From the NCBI GenBank assembly GCA_002687665.1, contig NZAX01000107.1, positions 1 to 8,834 of the forward strand: a stretch of DNA of 8,834 nucleotides, given 5' to 3'. Within the stretch, counting starts at the first letter, position 1; each line of letters starts with the position of its first letter. Origin of the DNA: Flavobacteriaceae bacterium (GTDB lineage Bacteria; Bacteroidota; Bacteroidia; Flavobacteriales; Flavobacteriaceae). Under the pieces are notes generated by a model, which ran no database searches, had not been told where the DNA came from, and was given only the letters and a program-made list of their open reading frames with translations. Below, piece after piece: positions 1 to 6,463 of the stretch. Position numbers and translations under genes: made by a program.

Positions 1-1
1 C

Positions 2-1024
2 CCTCATCCAAAAGTTGTAGCTGCACTTAAGGAGAGTTTTGATCACCCTAAAGTACATCAGTATCAAAGTTATCAGGGAGTTCCAGAGTTGCGTCAGGCC
101 ATTGCCGACTTTTACCAAAAACACTATCAATACAATGCCAACCCTATAAGTGAAATCCTTCCTCTTATGGGATCAAAGGAGGGAATAATGCATATTTCAA
201 TGGCTTTTTTAAATCCAGGAGATAAGGTATTGATTCCTAATCCTGGCTATCCTACCTATCAGTCCGTTACAAGACTGGTGGAGGCAGAACCAGTCTTTTA
301 TGATTTAAATGCTCAAAATCAATGGCAACCCAATTTTGATGCTTTGGATCGAATGGATTTGTCTGATGTCAAATTGATGTGGGTCAATTATCCTCACATG
401 CCCACAGGGGCTAATGCACAGAAAGATACTTTTGAAAAATTAATTGTCTGGGCAAAGGAAAAAGACATCTTATTGGTCAATGATAACCCATACAGTTTTG
501 TTTTGACTGATCATCCTCAAAGTATCATGTCTGTCCCTGGCGCTAGGGATGTGGCCATGGAATTGAACTCATTGAGTAAGTCGTTCAATATGGCCGGTTG
601 GCGTGTGGGCATGGTTTTGGGGAATCAAAAAAATATCAATGCTGTATTGAAGGTTAAAAGCAATATGGATTCTGGTATGTTTTATGGAATTCAGCGAGGT
701 GCTATAGCTGCTCTTCAAGTGCAAGATAGCTGGTTCAAAAAACTCAATAATATCTATAATGAAAGAAGAAAGCTGATCTTTAAACTTGCCACTCTGCTGA
801 AGACAGATTTCGATATTAATAGCAGTGGACTATTTGTTTGGGCCAAAATGAGAAATACCTCGATGTCTTCAGTACAATACACAGAGGAAATTTTACAAAA
901 ACATCATGTTTTTATTGCGCCTGGAAGTATATTTGGGAGCCAAGGTGAAGGATATATCCGCTTTTCCCTTTGTGTGGAGGCAGAACAAATCAGCAAAGCC
1001 ATAAAAAGAATTAGTAAAAAATGA
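2..1024 (+). CDS. Class I/II PLP-dependent aminotransferase, 5'-truncated by the window edge
   Basis: The frame is open from base 2, so the gene begins upstream; 340 residues are visible and about 40-45 N-terminal ones are probably missing. The TTG at 89 is an internal leucine, not a start. Numbering from that codon, the fold-type I signature is complete: the D132-x-x-Y135 pair, the PLP-binding lysine K164 in SLSKSFNMAGWR (codon 578-580), R172 after it, and R291 in YIRFSL for the substrate carboxylate. The loop that usually reads NPTG reads MPTG, so the conserved PLP-contacting Asn is Met104. The stop overlaps the tyrA start as ATGA, indicating translational coupling. Between an aromatic-pathway operon's genes, it likely transaminates phenylpyruvate/4-hydroxyphenylpyruvate or prephenate. 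Substrate is inferred from context only; related enzymes use methionine, aspartate or diaminopimelate. Confidence 0.9.
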   Translation, partial: PHPKVVAALKESFDHPKVHQYQSYQGVPELRQAIADFYQKHYQYNANPISEILPLMGSKEGIMHISMAFLNPGDKVLIPNPGYPTYQSVTRLVEAEPVFYDLNAQNQWQPNFDALDRMDLSDVKLMWVNYPHMPTGANAQKDTFEKLIVWAKEKDILLVNDNPYSFVLTDHPQSIMSVPGARDVAMELNSLSKSFNMAGWRVGMVLGNQKNINAVLKVKSNMDSGMFYGIQRGAIAALQVQDSWFKKLNNIYNERRKLIFKLATLLKTDFDINSSGLFVWAKMRNTSMSSVQYTEEILQKHHVFIAPGSIFGSQGEGYIRFSLCVEAEQISKAIKRISKK

Positions 1025-1899
1025 AAATAGGAGTTATTGGTGTTGGATTAATTGGTGGTTCACTTGCACTTTCGGCCAGGGAACACATTCCCGATGTGGA
1101 AATATACGGAAGCAACAGGAGTGAAACCAACTTGCAAAAGTCTTTGGACTTGGGATTAATTGATTTCAGATTAGATGACTCCATGATAAAGCAAATGGAT
1201 ATCATACTGCTGGCCATACCGGTAGATGGTGCCATGGATCGATTGGTTGATTTGTTGGACGAGGTCAATGATAACGCATTAATAATGGATTTTGGATCTA
1301 CCAAATCGGCAATTTGCCAACAAGTGGCATTGCATTCCAAGCGTGGACAGTTTTTGGCCACCCACCCTATTGCAGGTACTGAATATTCTGGACCTGCTGC
1401 AGCACTGTCCGATCTATTTAAAGACAAAATTCAAATCCTTTGTGAGATTCACAAAACCCGCCCCGACCTTTTGGAGTGGGCTCAAGATTGGTTCAAAAAA
1501 ATAGGGATGAAACTAAGAGAAATGGACCCCGTAGAACATGACCAACACATTACTTATGTGTCTCATTTGTCCCATATTACCTCCTATATGTTGGGTAAAA
1601 CCGTAATGGAAAAAGAAAAAGATCAGTCCGCTATTTTTGACATGGCTGGGAGTGGGTTTTCCTCTACCGTCCGTTTGGCAAAAAGTTCCCCTAATATGTG
1701 GGTTCCTATTTTTAAACAGAACAAAGAAAATATTAGTAAAACACTATCACAATACATCAATAATTTAAATCAGTTTAAACAACTTTTGGATGCTGATAAA
1801 TTTGACGAATTACACGAGCAAATTCTCGAGATCAACAAAATTCGTCTGATTTTAGAGGGCATTACCAATACTACAAAAACAAATAAAAATGGAAAATAG
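1021..1899 (+). CDS. tyrA: Prephenate dehydrogenase (TyrA), monofunctional
   Basis: A 292-residue TyrA, which oxidatively decarboxylates prephenate to 4-hydroxyphenylpyruvate for tyrosine synthesis in the cytoplasm. The N-terminal Rossmann motif G7-x-G9-x-x-G12-G-S is intact. The prephenate site is visible as DFGST (S93), THPIAGTEYSGP with the likely catalytic H115, SHLSH (181-185), and TVRLA with R218 followed by MW. At the end of strand beta-2, where NAD-specific relatives carry an acidic residue, this protein has S31-N-R-S34, suggesting NADP use. There is no C-terminal ACT domain (the protein ends about 70 residues too early), so tyrosine feedback through ACT is unlikely. The start ATG overlaps the stop of the upstream aminotransferase and the end overlaps the downstream synthase by 11 bases, so all three are likely translated together. 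Confidence 0.95.
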   Translation: MKIGVIGVGLIGGSLALSAREHIPDVEIYGSNRSETNLQKSLDLGLIDFRLDDSMIKQMDIILLAIPVDGAMDRLVDLLDEVNDNALIMDFGSTKSAICQQVALHSKRGQFLATHPIAGTEYSGPAAALSDLFKDKIQILCEIHKTRPDLLEWAQDWFKKIGMKLREMDPVEHDQHITYVSHLSHITSYMLGKTVMEKEKDQSAIFDMAGSGFSSTVRLAKSSPNMWVPIFKQNKENISKTLSQYINNLNQFKQLLDADKFDELHEQILEINKIRLILEGITNTTKTNKNGK

Positions 1900-2971
1900 T
1901 AAAGAAATGAGTGCCTGGCTGGAAGATTTTGGATTGGATCATCCACTAGTCATTGCCGGTCCTTGTAGCGCAGAAACAGAGGAGCAAGTTCTGAAAATTG
2001 CACATGAATTAAAAGACACTGATGTGACTGTTTTTCGGGCAGGAATATGGAAACCCAGAACCCGACCCGGTATGTTTGAGGGTGTTGGTGCTATTGGTTT
2101 AGACTGGCTCAAAAAAGTAAAGGATCAAACAGGATTGTTGATCTCAACAGAGGTAGCCAATAAAGATCACGTGAAATTGGCATTGGAGGCAGATGTTGAC
2201 ATTTTATGGATTGGGGCTCGGTCAACAGTAAGTCCATTCATAATTCAGGAAATTGCCGATGCATTAAATGGAACGGATAAAATCGTTTTGGTCAAAAATC
2301 CAGTCAATCCCGATTTGGCTCTTTGGATGGGTGGTCTGGAAAGACTCCACTCTGCCAACATCAAAAAATTGGGTGTCATTCACAGAGGTTTCTCTACCTA
2401 CGACAAATCAAAATACCGCAATAACCCTGAGTGGCAAATTGCAGTTGAGTTCCAAAATAAATTTCCCGATATACCATTGATCTGTGATCCCTCTCATATT
2501 GCAGGACGTAGGGATTTGATTTTTAATCTCAGTCAAAGAGCTTTGGATCTCAATTTTGATGGTCTTATGATTGAAACCCACTGGGATCCTGACAATGCTT
2601 GGAGTGATGCCAAACAGCAGGTAACTCCTAGACGTTTGGTTGAGATCATGAATGATCTAAAAATTCGAAAAGTGACTACGGATGAAAAAAGCTATCAAAT
2701 AGAATTGGAGACTCTGAGAGAACAAATTGATGTAAGTGATCAGATAATTTTGGACGCTCTAGGTAAACGAATGAAAGTTGCTGAGTCTATCGGTACACTT
2801 AAAAAAGGCAATAACGTTGCTGTTTTACAGAATAAACGTTGGAATGAAATTTTGCAGACTATGAAAGCTCGGGGAGGTGAAAGGGGCTTAAGCGAGGAAT
2901 TCATCACCCGTATATTTAAAGCGATTCACCAGGAGTCGATCAATCACCAAGAAAAGGTGATCAACGGATAA
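1889..2971 (+). CDS. Bifunctional DAHP synthase (type I-beta) / AroQ-class chorismate mutase
   Basis: 360 residues in two domains. Residues about 15-260 are DAHP synthase, condensing phosphoenolpyruvate with erythrose 4-phosphate: AGPCSAE with metal ligand C26, KPRTRP (55-60), H203 in DPSHIAG, E229 in IETHWDP and D240. The H-E-D spacing (26 and 11) equals that of the Thermotoga maritima enzyme. Residues about 268-355 are an AroQ helical chorismate mutase with R277, R294, K305, R317 and Q354 in the active-site places. The mutase is C-terminal, as in Prevotella and Porphyromonas enzymes, not N-terminal as in Bacillus; in the Prevotella nigrescens enzyme this domain lets prephenate inhibit DAHP synthase, so similar feedback is likely. 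There is no separate N-terminal regulatory domain. Start: ATG 1889 overlaps tyrA; ATG 1907 (residue 7), just past the tyrA stop, is a fair alternative. Databases use aroF or aroG for such genes. Confidence 0.96.
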   Translation: MENSKEMSAWLEDFGLDHPLVIAGPCSAETEEQVLKIAHELKDTDVTVFRAGIWKPRTRPGMFEGVGAIGLDWLKKVKDQTGLLISTEVANKDHVKLALEADVDILWIGARSTVSPFIIQEIADALNGTDKIVLVKNPVNPDLALWMGGLERLHSANIKKLGVIHRGFSTYDKSKYRNNPEWQIAVEFQNKFPDIPLICDPSHIAGRRDLIFNLSQRALDLNFDGLMIETHWDPDNAWSDAKQQVTPRRLVEIMNDLKIRKVTTDEKSYQIELETLREQIDVSDQIILDALGKRMKVAESIGTLKKGNNVAVLQNKRWNEILQTMKARGGERGLSEEFITRIFKAIHQESINHQEKVING

Positions 2972-2974
2972 GTT

Positions 2975-3001
2975 AAAAAGCCTCTTGATGGAGGCTTTTT
3001 T
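2975..3001. terminator. Bidirectional intrinsic terminator between convergent operons
   Basis: A perfect 10-bp stem, AAAAAGCCTC (2975-2984) with GAGGCTTTTT (2991-3000), encloses a six-base loop. The 3' arm ends in six T on the + strand and the 5' arm gives five T on the - strand, so it can stop transcripts from both sides. It begins three bases after the DAHP synthase stop and ends five bases before the stop of the opposing aminotransferase gene, and is the only sequence between them. Confidence 0.88.
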
Positions 3002-3005
3002 AATT

Positions 3006-4184
3006 TTAGATTAAAGCGTTTTTGATTCTTTCTACAGCCGTCTTGATTTCGTCTTCGGAGGCAGCATAAGAAATACGAATGCAATCAGAATTACCAAAAG
3101 CCTCACCAGTAACGGTAGCTACATGAGCCTCTTCCAATAATAATAAAGCAAAATCATTTGCATTTTGGATGGTCTTTCCCTTGATGGTTTTTCCAAAATA
3201 GTAGGAAATGTCAGGGAAAACATAGAATGCTCCCTGAGGTTCGTTGAGTTTGAATCCAGGAATTTTAGAAAGCAAATTTAAGATAAGCCCCCTTCTTTTG
3301 TTGAATTCATCTACCATGTATTGTATTTTACTGGTAGGGGCTGATACCGCAGCAATGGTTGCTCTTTGAGCAATACAATTGGATCCTGAGGTCATTTGTC
3401 CCTGTATTTTATTACAACCCTTTGCGATCCATTCCGAAGCACCGATGTAACCAATTCGCCATCCGGTCATGGCAAATGCCTTGGCTACTCCGTTTACGGT
3501 AATGGTACGCTCATACAATTCGGGAATGGCCGCAATACTAAAGTGGGGAGTGCCATAATTGATGTGTTCGTAGATTTCATCCGACAAAATATAAATGTTG
3601 GGATATTTTTGTAAAACAGCTCCTAATTCACGATACTCTTCTTCAGTGTAAATGGTTCCACTTGGATTATTGGGTGAATTAAACATCACTAGTTTGGTTT
3701 TGGGGGTGATGGCCGCTTCGAGTTGTTCAGGTGTAATTTTAAAATCATGATCTACAGATGATGGAATGATGATGGGTTTTGCTTCAGCCAAAGTTGCAAT
3801 GGCAGAGTAGCTTACCCAATAGGGAGCAGGCAATAATACCTCATCACCCGGATCGAGCAAGACCATACAAACATTGGCAATAGATTGTTTGGCGCCAGTC
3901 GAGACAACGATCTGTGAGGCTTGATATTCTAATCCATTGTCTCGCTTAAATTTTTCACATATTGCAGACTTTAAATCAGCATAACCATCTACTGGTGAAT
4001 AGGAATTATAATTGTCTTTTACTGCCTGAATTGCAGCGTCTTTGATGAATTCAGGAGTGTTGAAATCAGGTTCTCCTAAACTAAGACCGATGATGTCAAT
4101 ACCTTGAACCTTTAATTCTCTTGCTTTTGCTGCCATAGCCAGTGTAGCGGAGGCTGGCAGGCTCTTGATTCGATTTGATAACAT
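3006..4184 (-). CDS. aspC: Aspartate-type aminotransferase (class I, PLP-dependent)
   Basis: 392 residues, the normal length for the bacterial/Thermus-type aspartate aminotransferase subgroup. Key residues are all present: SLGEPDF (35-41), N173 in PNNPSG, D202-x-x-Y205 in SDEIYEH, the Schiff-base lysine K235 in NGVAKAFAMTGWR, R243 and the carboxylate-binding R370 in CIRISYA. It should interconvert aspartate and oxaloacetate with 2-oxoglutarate/glutamate; some enzymes of this subgroup also accept prephenate, which would be relevant given the aromatic operon beyond the shared terminator, but nothing in the sequence proves it. It lies 12 bases after the desaturase gene on the same strand with no room for a promoter, so the two are probably cotranscribed. 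Unlike the first aminotransferase of the window, its active-site Asn is retained. The aspC symbol follows common usage and is provisional. Confidence 0.93.
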   Translation of the reverse strand: MLSNRIKSLPASATLAMAAKARELKVQGIDIIGLSLGEPDFNTPEFIKDAAIQAVKDNYNSYSPVDGYADLKSAICEKFKRDNGLEYQASQIVVSTGAKQSIANVCMVLLDPGDEVLLPAPYWVSYSAIATLAEAKPIIIPSSVDHDFKITPEQLEAAITPKTKLVMFNSPNNPSGTIYTEEEYRELGAVLQKYPNIYILSDEIYEHINYGTPHFSIAAIPELYERTITVNGVAKAFAMTGWRIGYIGASEWIAKGCNKIQGQMTSGSNCIAQRATIAAVSAPTSKIQYMVDEFNKRRGLILNLLSKIPGFKLNEPQGAFYVFPDISYYFGKTIKGKTIQNANDFALLLLEEAHVATVTGEAFGNSDCIRISYAASEDEIKTAVERIKNALI

Positions 4185-4196
4185 TAAAAAATTGAC

Positions 4197-5306
4197 TTAT
4201 GATTTAGCATAAACAGGCTGCATGCCCATTTGTTTTAAAAATTTAAAATGAGAAAGAATAGCGCTACGCGTATTTCTGTACTCGTTATATGGTAGATTGA
4301 ATTCGCGTGCTGTTTTTTTGACAATTCCTGATATTTTACTGTAGTGAATATGAGAAATGTGAGGAAAAATGTGATGTTCAATCTGATGATTTAACCCCCC
4401 GGTAAACCAATTAATAACTCTATTATTGGTAGAAAAATTGACAGTGGTTTTGAGTTGGTGAACTACCCATGAATTTTTCATATTACCAGTTTTAAAATCC
4501 GGTAAAGGCATGTCTGCCTCATCAATTACATGAGCCAACTGGAAAACTAAACTTAAAATTAAACTTGCGGTGTAATGCATAACAAAAAATCCAATCAACA
4601 ACTTCCACCAAATAATGTTGAAAACAAAGATGGGCAAAAAGATCCAAATTGAGAAATAAATGATTTTTGATATAAATAGACCCACCCATTGTTTAGAATG
4701 ACTTTTACTATTTAAGTATGATAAATTATTTTTTTGGTAACGGCTAAGTCTGATAAAATCAGAAACAATAGCCCATTTGAGAGTCAATAAACCGTAAAGG
4801 AAAATAGAGTAAAAATGTTGAAACCTGTGGTGAGGTCTCCACTTTGCATGTTTCGAAAAACGCAATACTACCCCTGCTTCAAGATCTTCGTCATGGTCTT
4901 TGATATTGGTGTAGTTATGGTGCAATAGATTATGTTGTATTTTCCAGTTAAATACATTACCAGCAAGAATGTAGATGCTGCCACCCATTAATTTATTAAC
5001 CCAAGGGTATTTGGAAAAGGAACCGTGGTTTCCGTCATGCATGACATTCATGCCCACTCCAGCCATACCAACACCAATTAAAATCGCCAGAAAAAGTTTA
5101 AACCAATCGTTGAGGTTTGTGGACACAACGATTACAAATGGAGCTATCAATATGGTAAACATAATTATTGACTTTAGGTAAAGTTTCCAGTTGCCAGTCT
5201 TTTCCAATTTGTTGTCTTTAAAATATTGATTTACTCTTTTGTTTAGAGTTTGAAAAAACTCTTTGGATTCTTTTCGAGAAAAACTTGGAATCAATTTTCT
5301 GGTCAT
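4197..5306 (-). CDS. Membrane fatty acid desaturase, front-end (delta-6/linoleoyl-type) family
   Basis: 369 residues of the membrane di-iron desaturase family. Three histidine boxes bind the iron pair: HDGNH (90-94), HNLLHH (125-130) and QIEHH (308-312). The glutamine that opens the third box is typical of front-end desaturases. There is no N-terminal cytochrome b5 domain, so electrons must come from a separate ferredoxin or cytochrome. Hydrophobic segments near 45-62, 69-88, 164-182, 208-231 and 235-257 place it in the inner membrane with the histidines on the cytoplasmic side, where it would desaturate acyl chains using oxygen. Position of the double bond cannot be read from the sequence. 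The gene diverges from rsmG across a very short gap and is followed at 12 bases by the aspartate-type aminotransferase. Start is the ATG at 5304-5306; no ribosome binding site is visible. Confidence 0.93.
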   Translation of the reverse strand: MTRKLIPSFSRKESKEFFQTLNKRVNQYFKDNKLEKTGNWKLYLKSIIMFTILIAPFVIVVSTNLNDWFKLFLAILIGVGMAGVGMNVMHDGNHGSFSKYPWVNKLMGGSIYILAGNVFNWKIQHNLLHHNYTNIKDHDEDLEAGVVLRFSKHAKWRPHHRFQHFYSIFLYGLLTLKWAIVSDFIRLSRYQKNNLSYLNSKSHSKQWVGLFISKIIYFSIWIFLPIFVFNIIWWKLLIGFFVMHYTASLILSLVFQLAHVIDEADMPLPDFKTGNMKNSWVVHQLKTTVNFSTNNRVINWFTGGLNHQIEHHIFPHISHIHYSKISGIVKKTAREFNLPYNEYRNTRSAILSHFKFLKQMGMQPVYAKS

Positions 5307-5335
5307 AAGTTAATTGTTGTTGGCTAGGTAAAATT

Positions 5336-5388
5336 ATTGAATTTTAAAGCATTCTCTTTATTTTTAACAAAAAATGAATTGAATTTTA
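5336..5388 (+). repeat. Direct repeat around the two candidate rsmG start codons
   Basis: The 11-mer ATTGAATTTTA occurs at 5336-5346 and again at 5378-5388, 42 bases apart and therefore in the same reading frame. Each copy contains one of the two possible TTG starts (5337 and 5379). In such AT-rich DNA it could be chance, but it leaves the start ambiguous and might mark a small local duplication. Confidence 0.5.
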
Positions 5389-5999
5389 TTTACAACTACT
5401 TTCCCGATTTTGATTCTAAACAAAAACAACAGTTGGAATTAATGTTTAGAATCTACAAGGAATGGAATATCCGTATCAATGTAATTTCCAGAAAAAACAT
5501 TGATTATTTTTATTTACATCACGTTCTTCATTCACTATCCATAGCAAAATTTATTCAATTCAAAGTTGGAAGTAATATACTTGACATTGGCACTGGAGGT
5601 GGTTTTCCTGGAGTACCATTGGCCATAATGTTCCCCAAAGCACAATTCCATTTGGTAGACAGTATTGGAAAGAAAATTAATGTTATCAATGATGTAAAGA
5701 GTAAACTTGGATTAGATAATATTAGCACCTACTATGATCGGGCAGAAAATCTAAAATTGGAGGTTGATTTTGTCGTTTCTAGAGCCGTAGCTCCACTTGA
5801 AACAATTGTCAATTGGTCGGCTAAAAATATTAGTAATAAACAGAATCACTCAATAAGAAATGGATTTTTGTGCCTAAAGGGTGGGAATCTGCAGGAGGAG
5901 CTTTCAGCTTTTAAATTGGCGAGGGTAGTATATTTAGGAGATTATTTTAGGGAAGTGTTTTTTAAAACAAAAAAACTAGTTTATTTTCCTCAGAACTAG
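5379..5999 (+). CDS. rsmG: 16S rRNA (guanine527-N7)-methyltransferase RsmG, non-ATG start
   Basis: A class I SAM-dependent methyltransferase that methylates N7 of G527 in 16S rRNA. Counting from the TTG at 5379 (206 residues, close to the usual Bacteroidota length): INVISRKNID (33-42), HHVLHSL (47-53), the SAM loop DIGTGGGFPG (69-78), the acidic residue D94 after strand beta-2, and SRAVAP (134-139), a hallmark of the family. The frame is open back to a stop at 5325-5327, and contains no ATG until 5442, which would delete the conserved YFP segment. The two candidates are TTG 5337 (220 residues) and TTG 5379; the second is chosen because homologues start just before the Tyr-Phe-Pro motif. The stop TAG (5997-5999) overlaps the apaG stop on the other strand. 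Function is sure; start is not. Confidence 0.93.
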   Translation: MNFIYNYFPDFDSKQKQQLELMFRIYKEWNIRINVISRKNIDYFYLHHVLHSLSIAKFIQFKVGSNILDIGTGGGFPGVPLAIMFPKAQFHLVDSIGKKINVINDVKSKLGLDNISTYYDRAENLKLEVDFVVSRAVAPLETIVNWSAKNISNKQNHSIRNGFLCLKGGNLQEELSAFKLARVVYLGDYFREVFFKTKKLVYFPQN

Positions 6000-6002
6000 T
6001 TG
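5964..6002 (-). terminator. Possible intrinsic terminator for apaG, inside the 3' end of rsmG
   Basis: AAACTAGTT (5973-5981) and AACTAGTTT (5994-6002) form a perfect 9-bp stem with a 12-base loop; a T-G pair could add one more. Read on the - strand, the stem runs into TTTTTTTGTTTT, as expected of a terminator for apaG. Read on the + strand no T-run follows. The stem is AT-rich and hence weak, and it overlaps the last codons of rsmG and both stop codons. Confidence 0.45.
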
Positions 6003-6382
6003 AGAACAAACAGGGTAGTTAGCCTAAATAGGGGTATTTCTACGTTAAATTTTTTTGTAGAAGAAAGATCAATCATTATGTAGGTCCCTTTCATGGCTCC
6101 TAATGCTGAGGAAAGCAAACAACCAGATTTGTATTTGTGAACCTCACCAGGGTTTATAACAGGTTTTTTACCTTTAACCCCATTGCCATTGACGTATTGG
6201 TTTTTATTCATAGGTTCTATGATTTTCCAATGACGGGTCAATAATTGAACAGAACTCTTAGTTTGATTTTCTATTTCAATTCGGTAAGCAAAGGCAAAGT
6301 GAAGAACATTGTCTTTTAGGAAACTTCCATTATAGTCTGAATCCACTGTGATCTTTATTCCTCTTGTTATCTGTTGAATCAT
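5996..6382 (-). CDS. apaG: ApaG/CorD domain protein
   Basis: 128 residues forming a single ApaG domain, an immunoglobulin-like beta sandwich of the usual length. The hallmark glycine motif is present as G66-N-G68-V-K-G71, followed by PVINPGE (74-80), YKSGCLLSS (84-92) and GAMKGTYIM (95-103). In enterobacteria apaG (corD) is linked to cobalt/magnesium resistance, and the same fold occurs in some F-box proteins; its biochemical role is not settled. It lies 81 bases downstream of the plug gene on the same strand, with a promoter-like sequence in the gap, so it may be read both from that gene and on its own. Its stop codon TAG (5996-5998) overlaps that of rsmG by three bases. Confidence 0.93.
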   Translation of the reverse strand: MIQQITRGIKITVDSDYNGSFLKDNVLHFAFAYRIEIENQTKSSVQLLTRHWKIIEPMNKNQYVNGNGVKGKKPVINPGEVHKYKSGCLLSSALGAMKGTYIMIDLSSTKKFNVEIPLFRLTTLFVLN

Positions 6383-6408
6383 TTCTTAGATTCTAAAATA
6401 TTCATAAC

Positions 6409-6438
6409 CTAATTTAATTAAATCTCTATAATTGTCAA
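6409..6438 (-). promoter_or_regulatory. Putative Bacteroidota-type promoter of apaG
   Basis: On the - strand TTGACA (6438-6433) is followed by TAAATTAG (6416-6409), which fits the Bacteroidota -7 consensus TAnnTTTG at all but one fixed position. The distance from TTG to TA is 19 bases, within the usual 19-21. Transcription would begin near 6402, giving a leader of about 20 bases. The rest of the 81-base gap after the plug gene shows only a weak 5-bp hairpin. Confidence 0.4.
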
Positions 6439-6463
6439 CTGTAAAAAGTTGGATAAAAATTTG

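Noticed and set aside
89..91. TTG at 89 as the start of the first aminotransferase
   Set aside because: The frame continues upstream to the window edge with aminotransferase-like sequence (HQYQSYQGVPELR), so the codon is internal.
1011..1427. 138-codon open frame on the - strand opposite tyrA
   Set aside because: It lies wholly over a clear TyrA coding region, has no recognisable motifs, and its composition looks like antisense codons.
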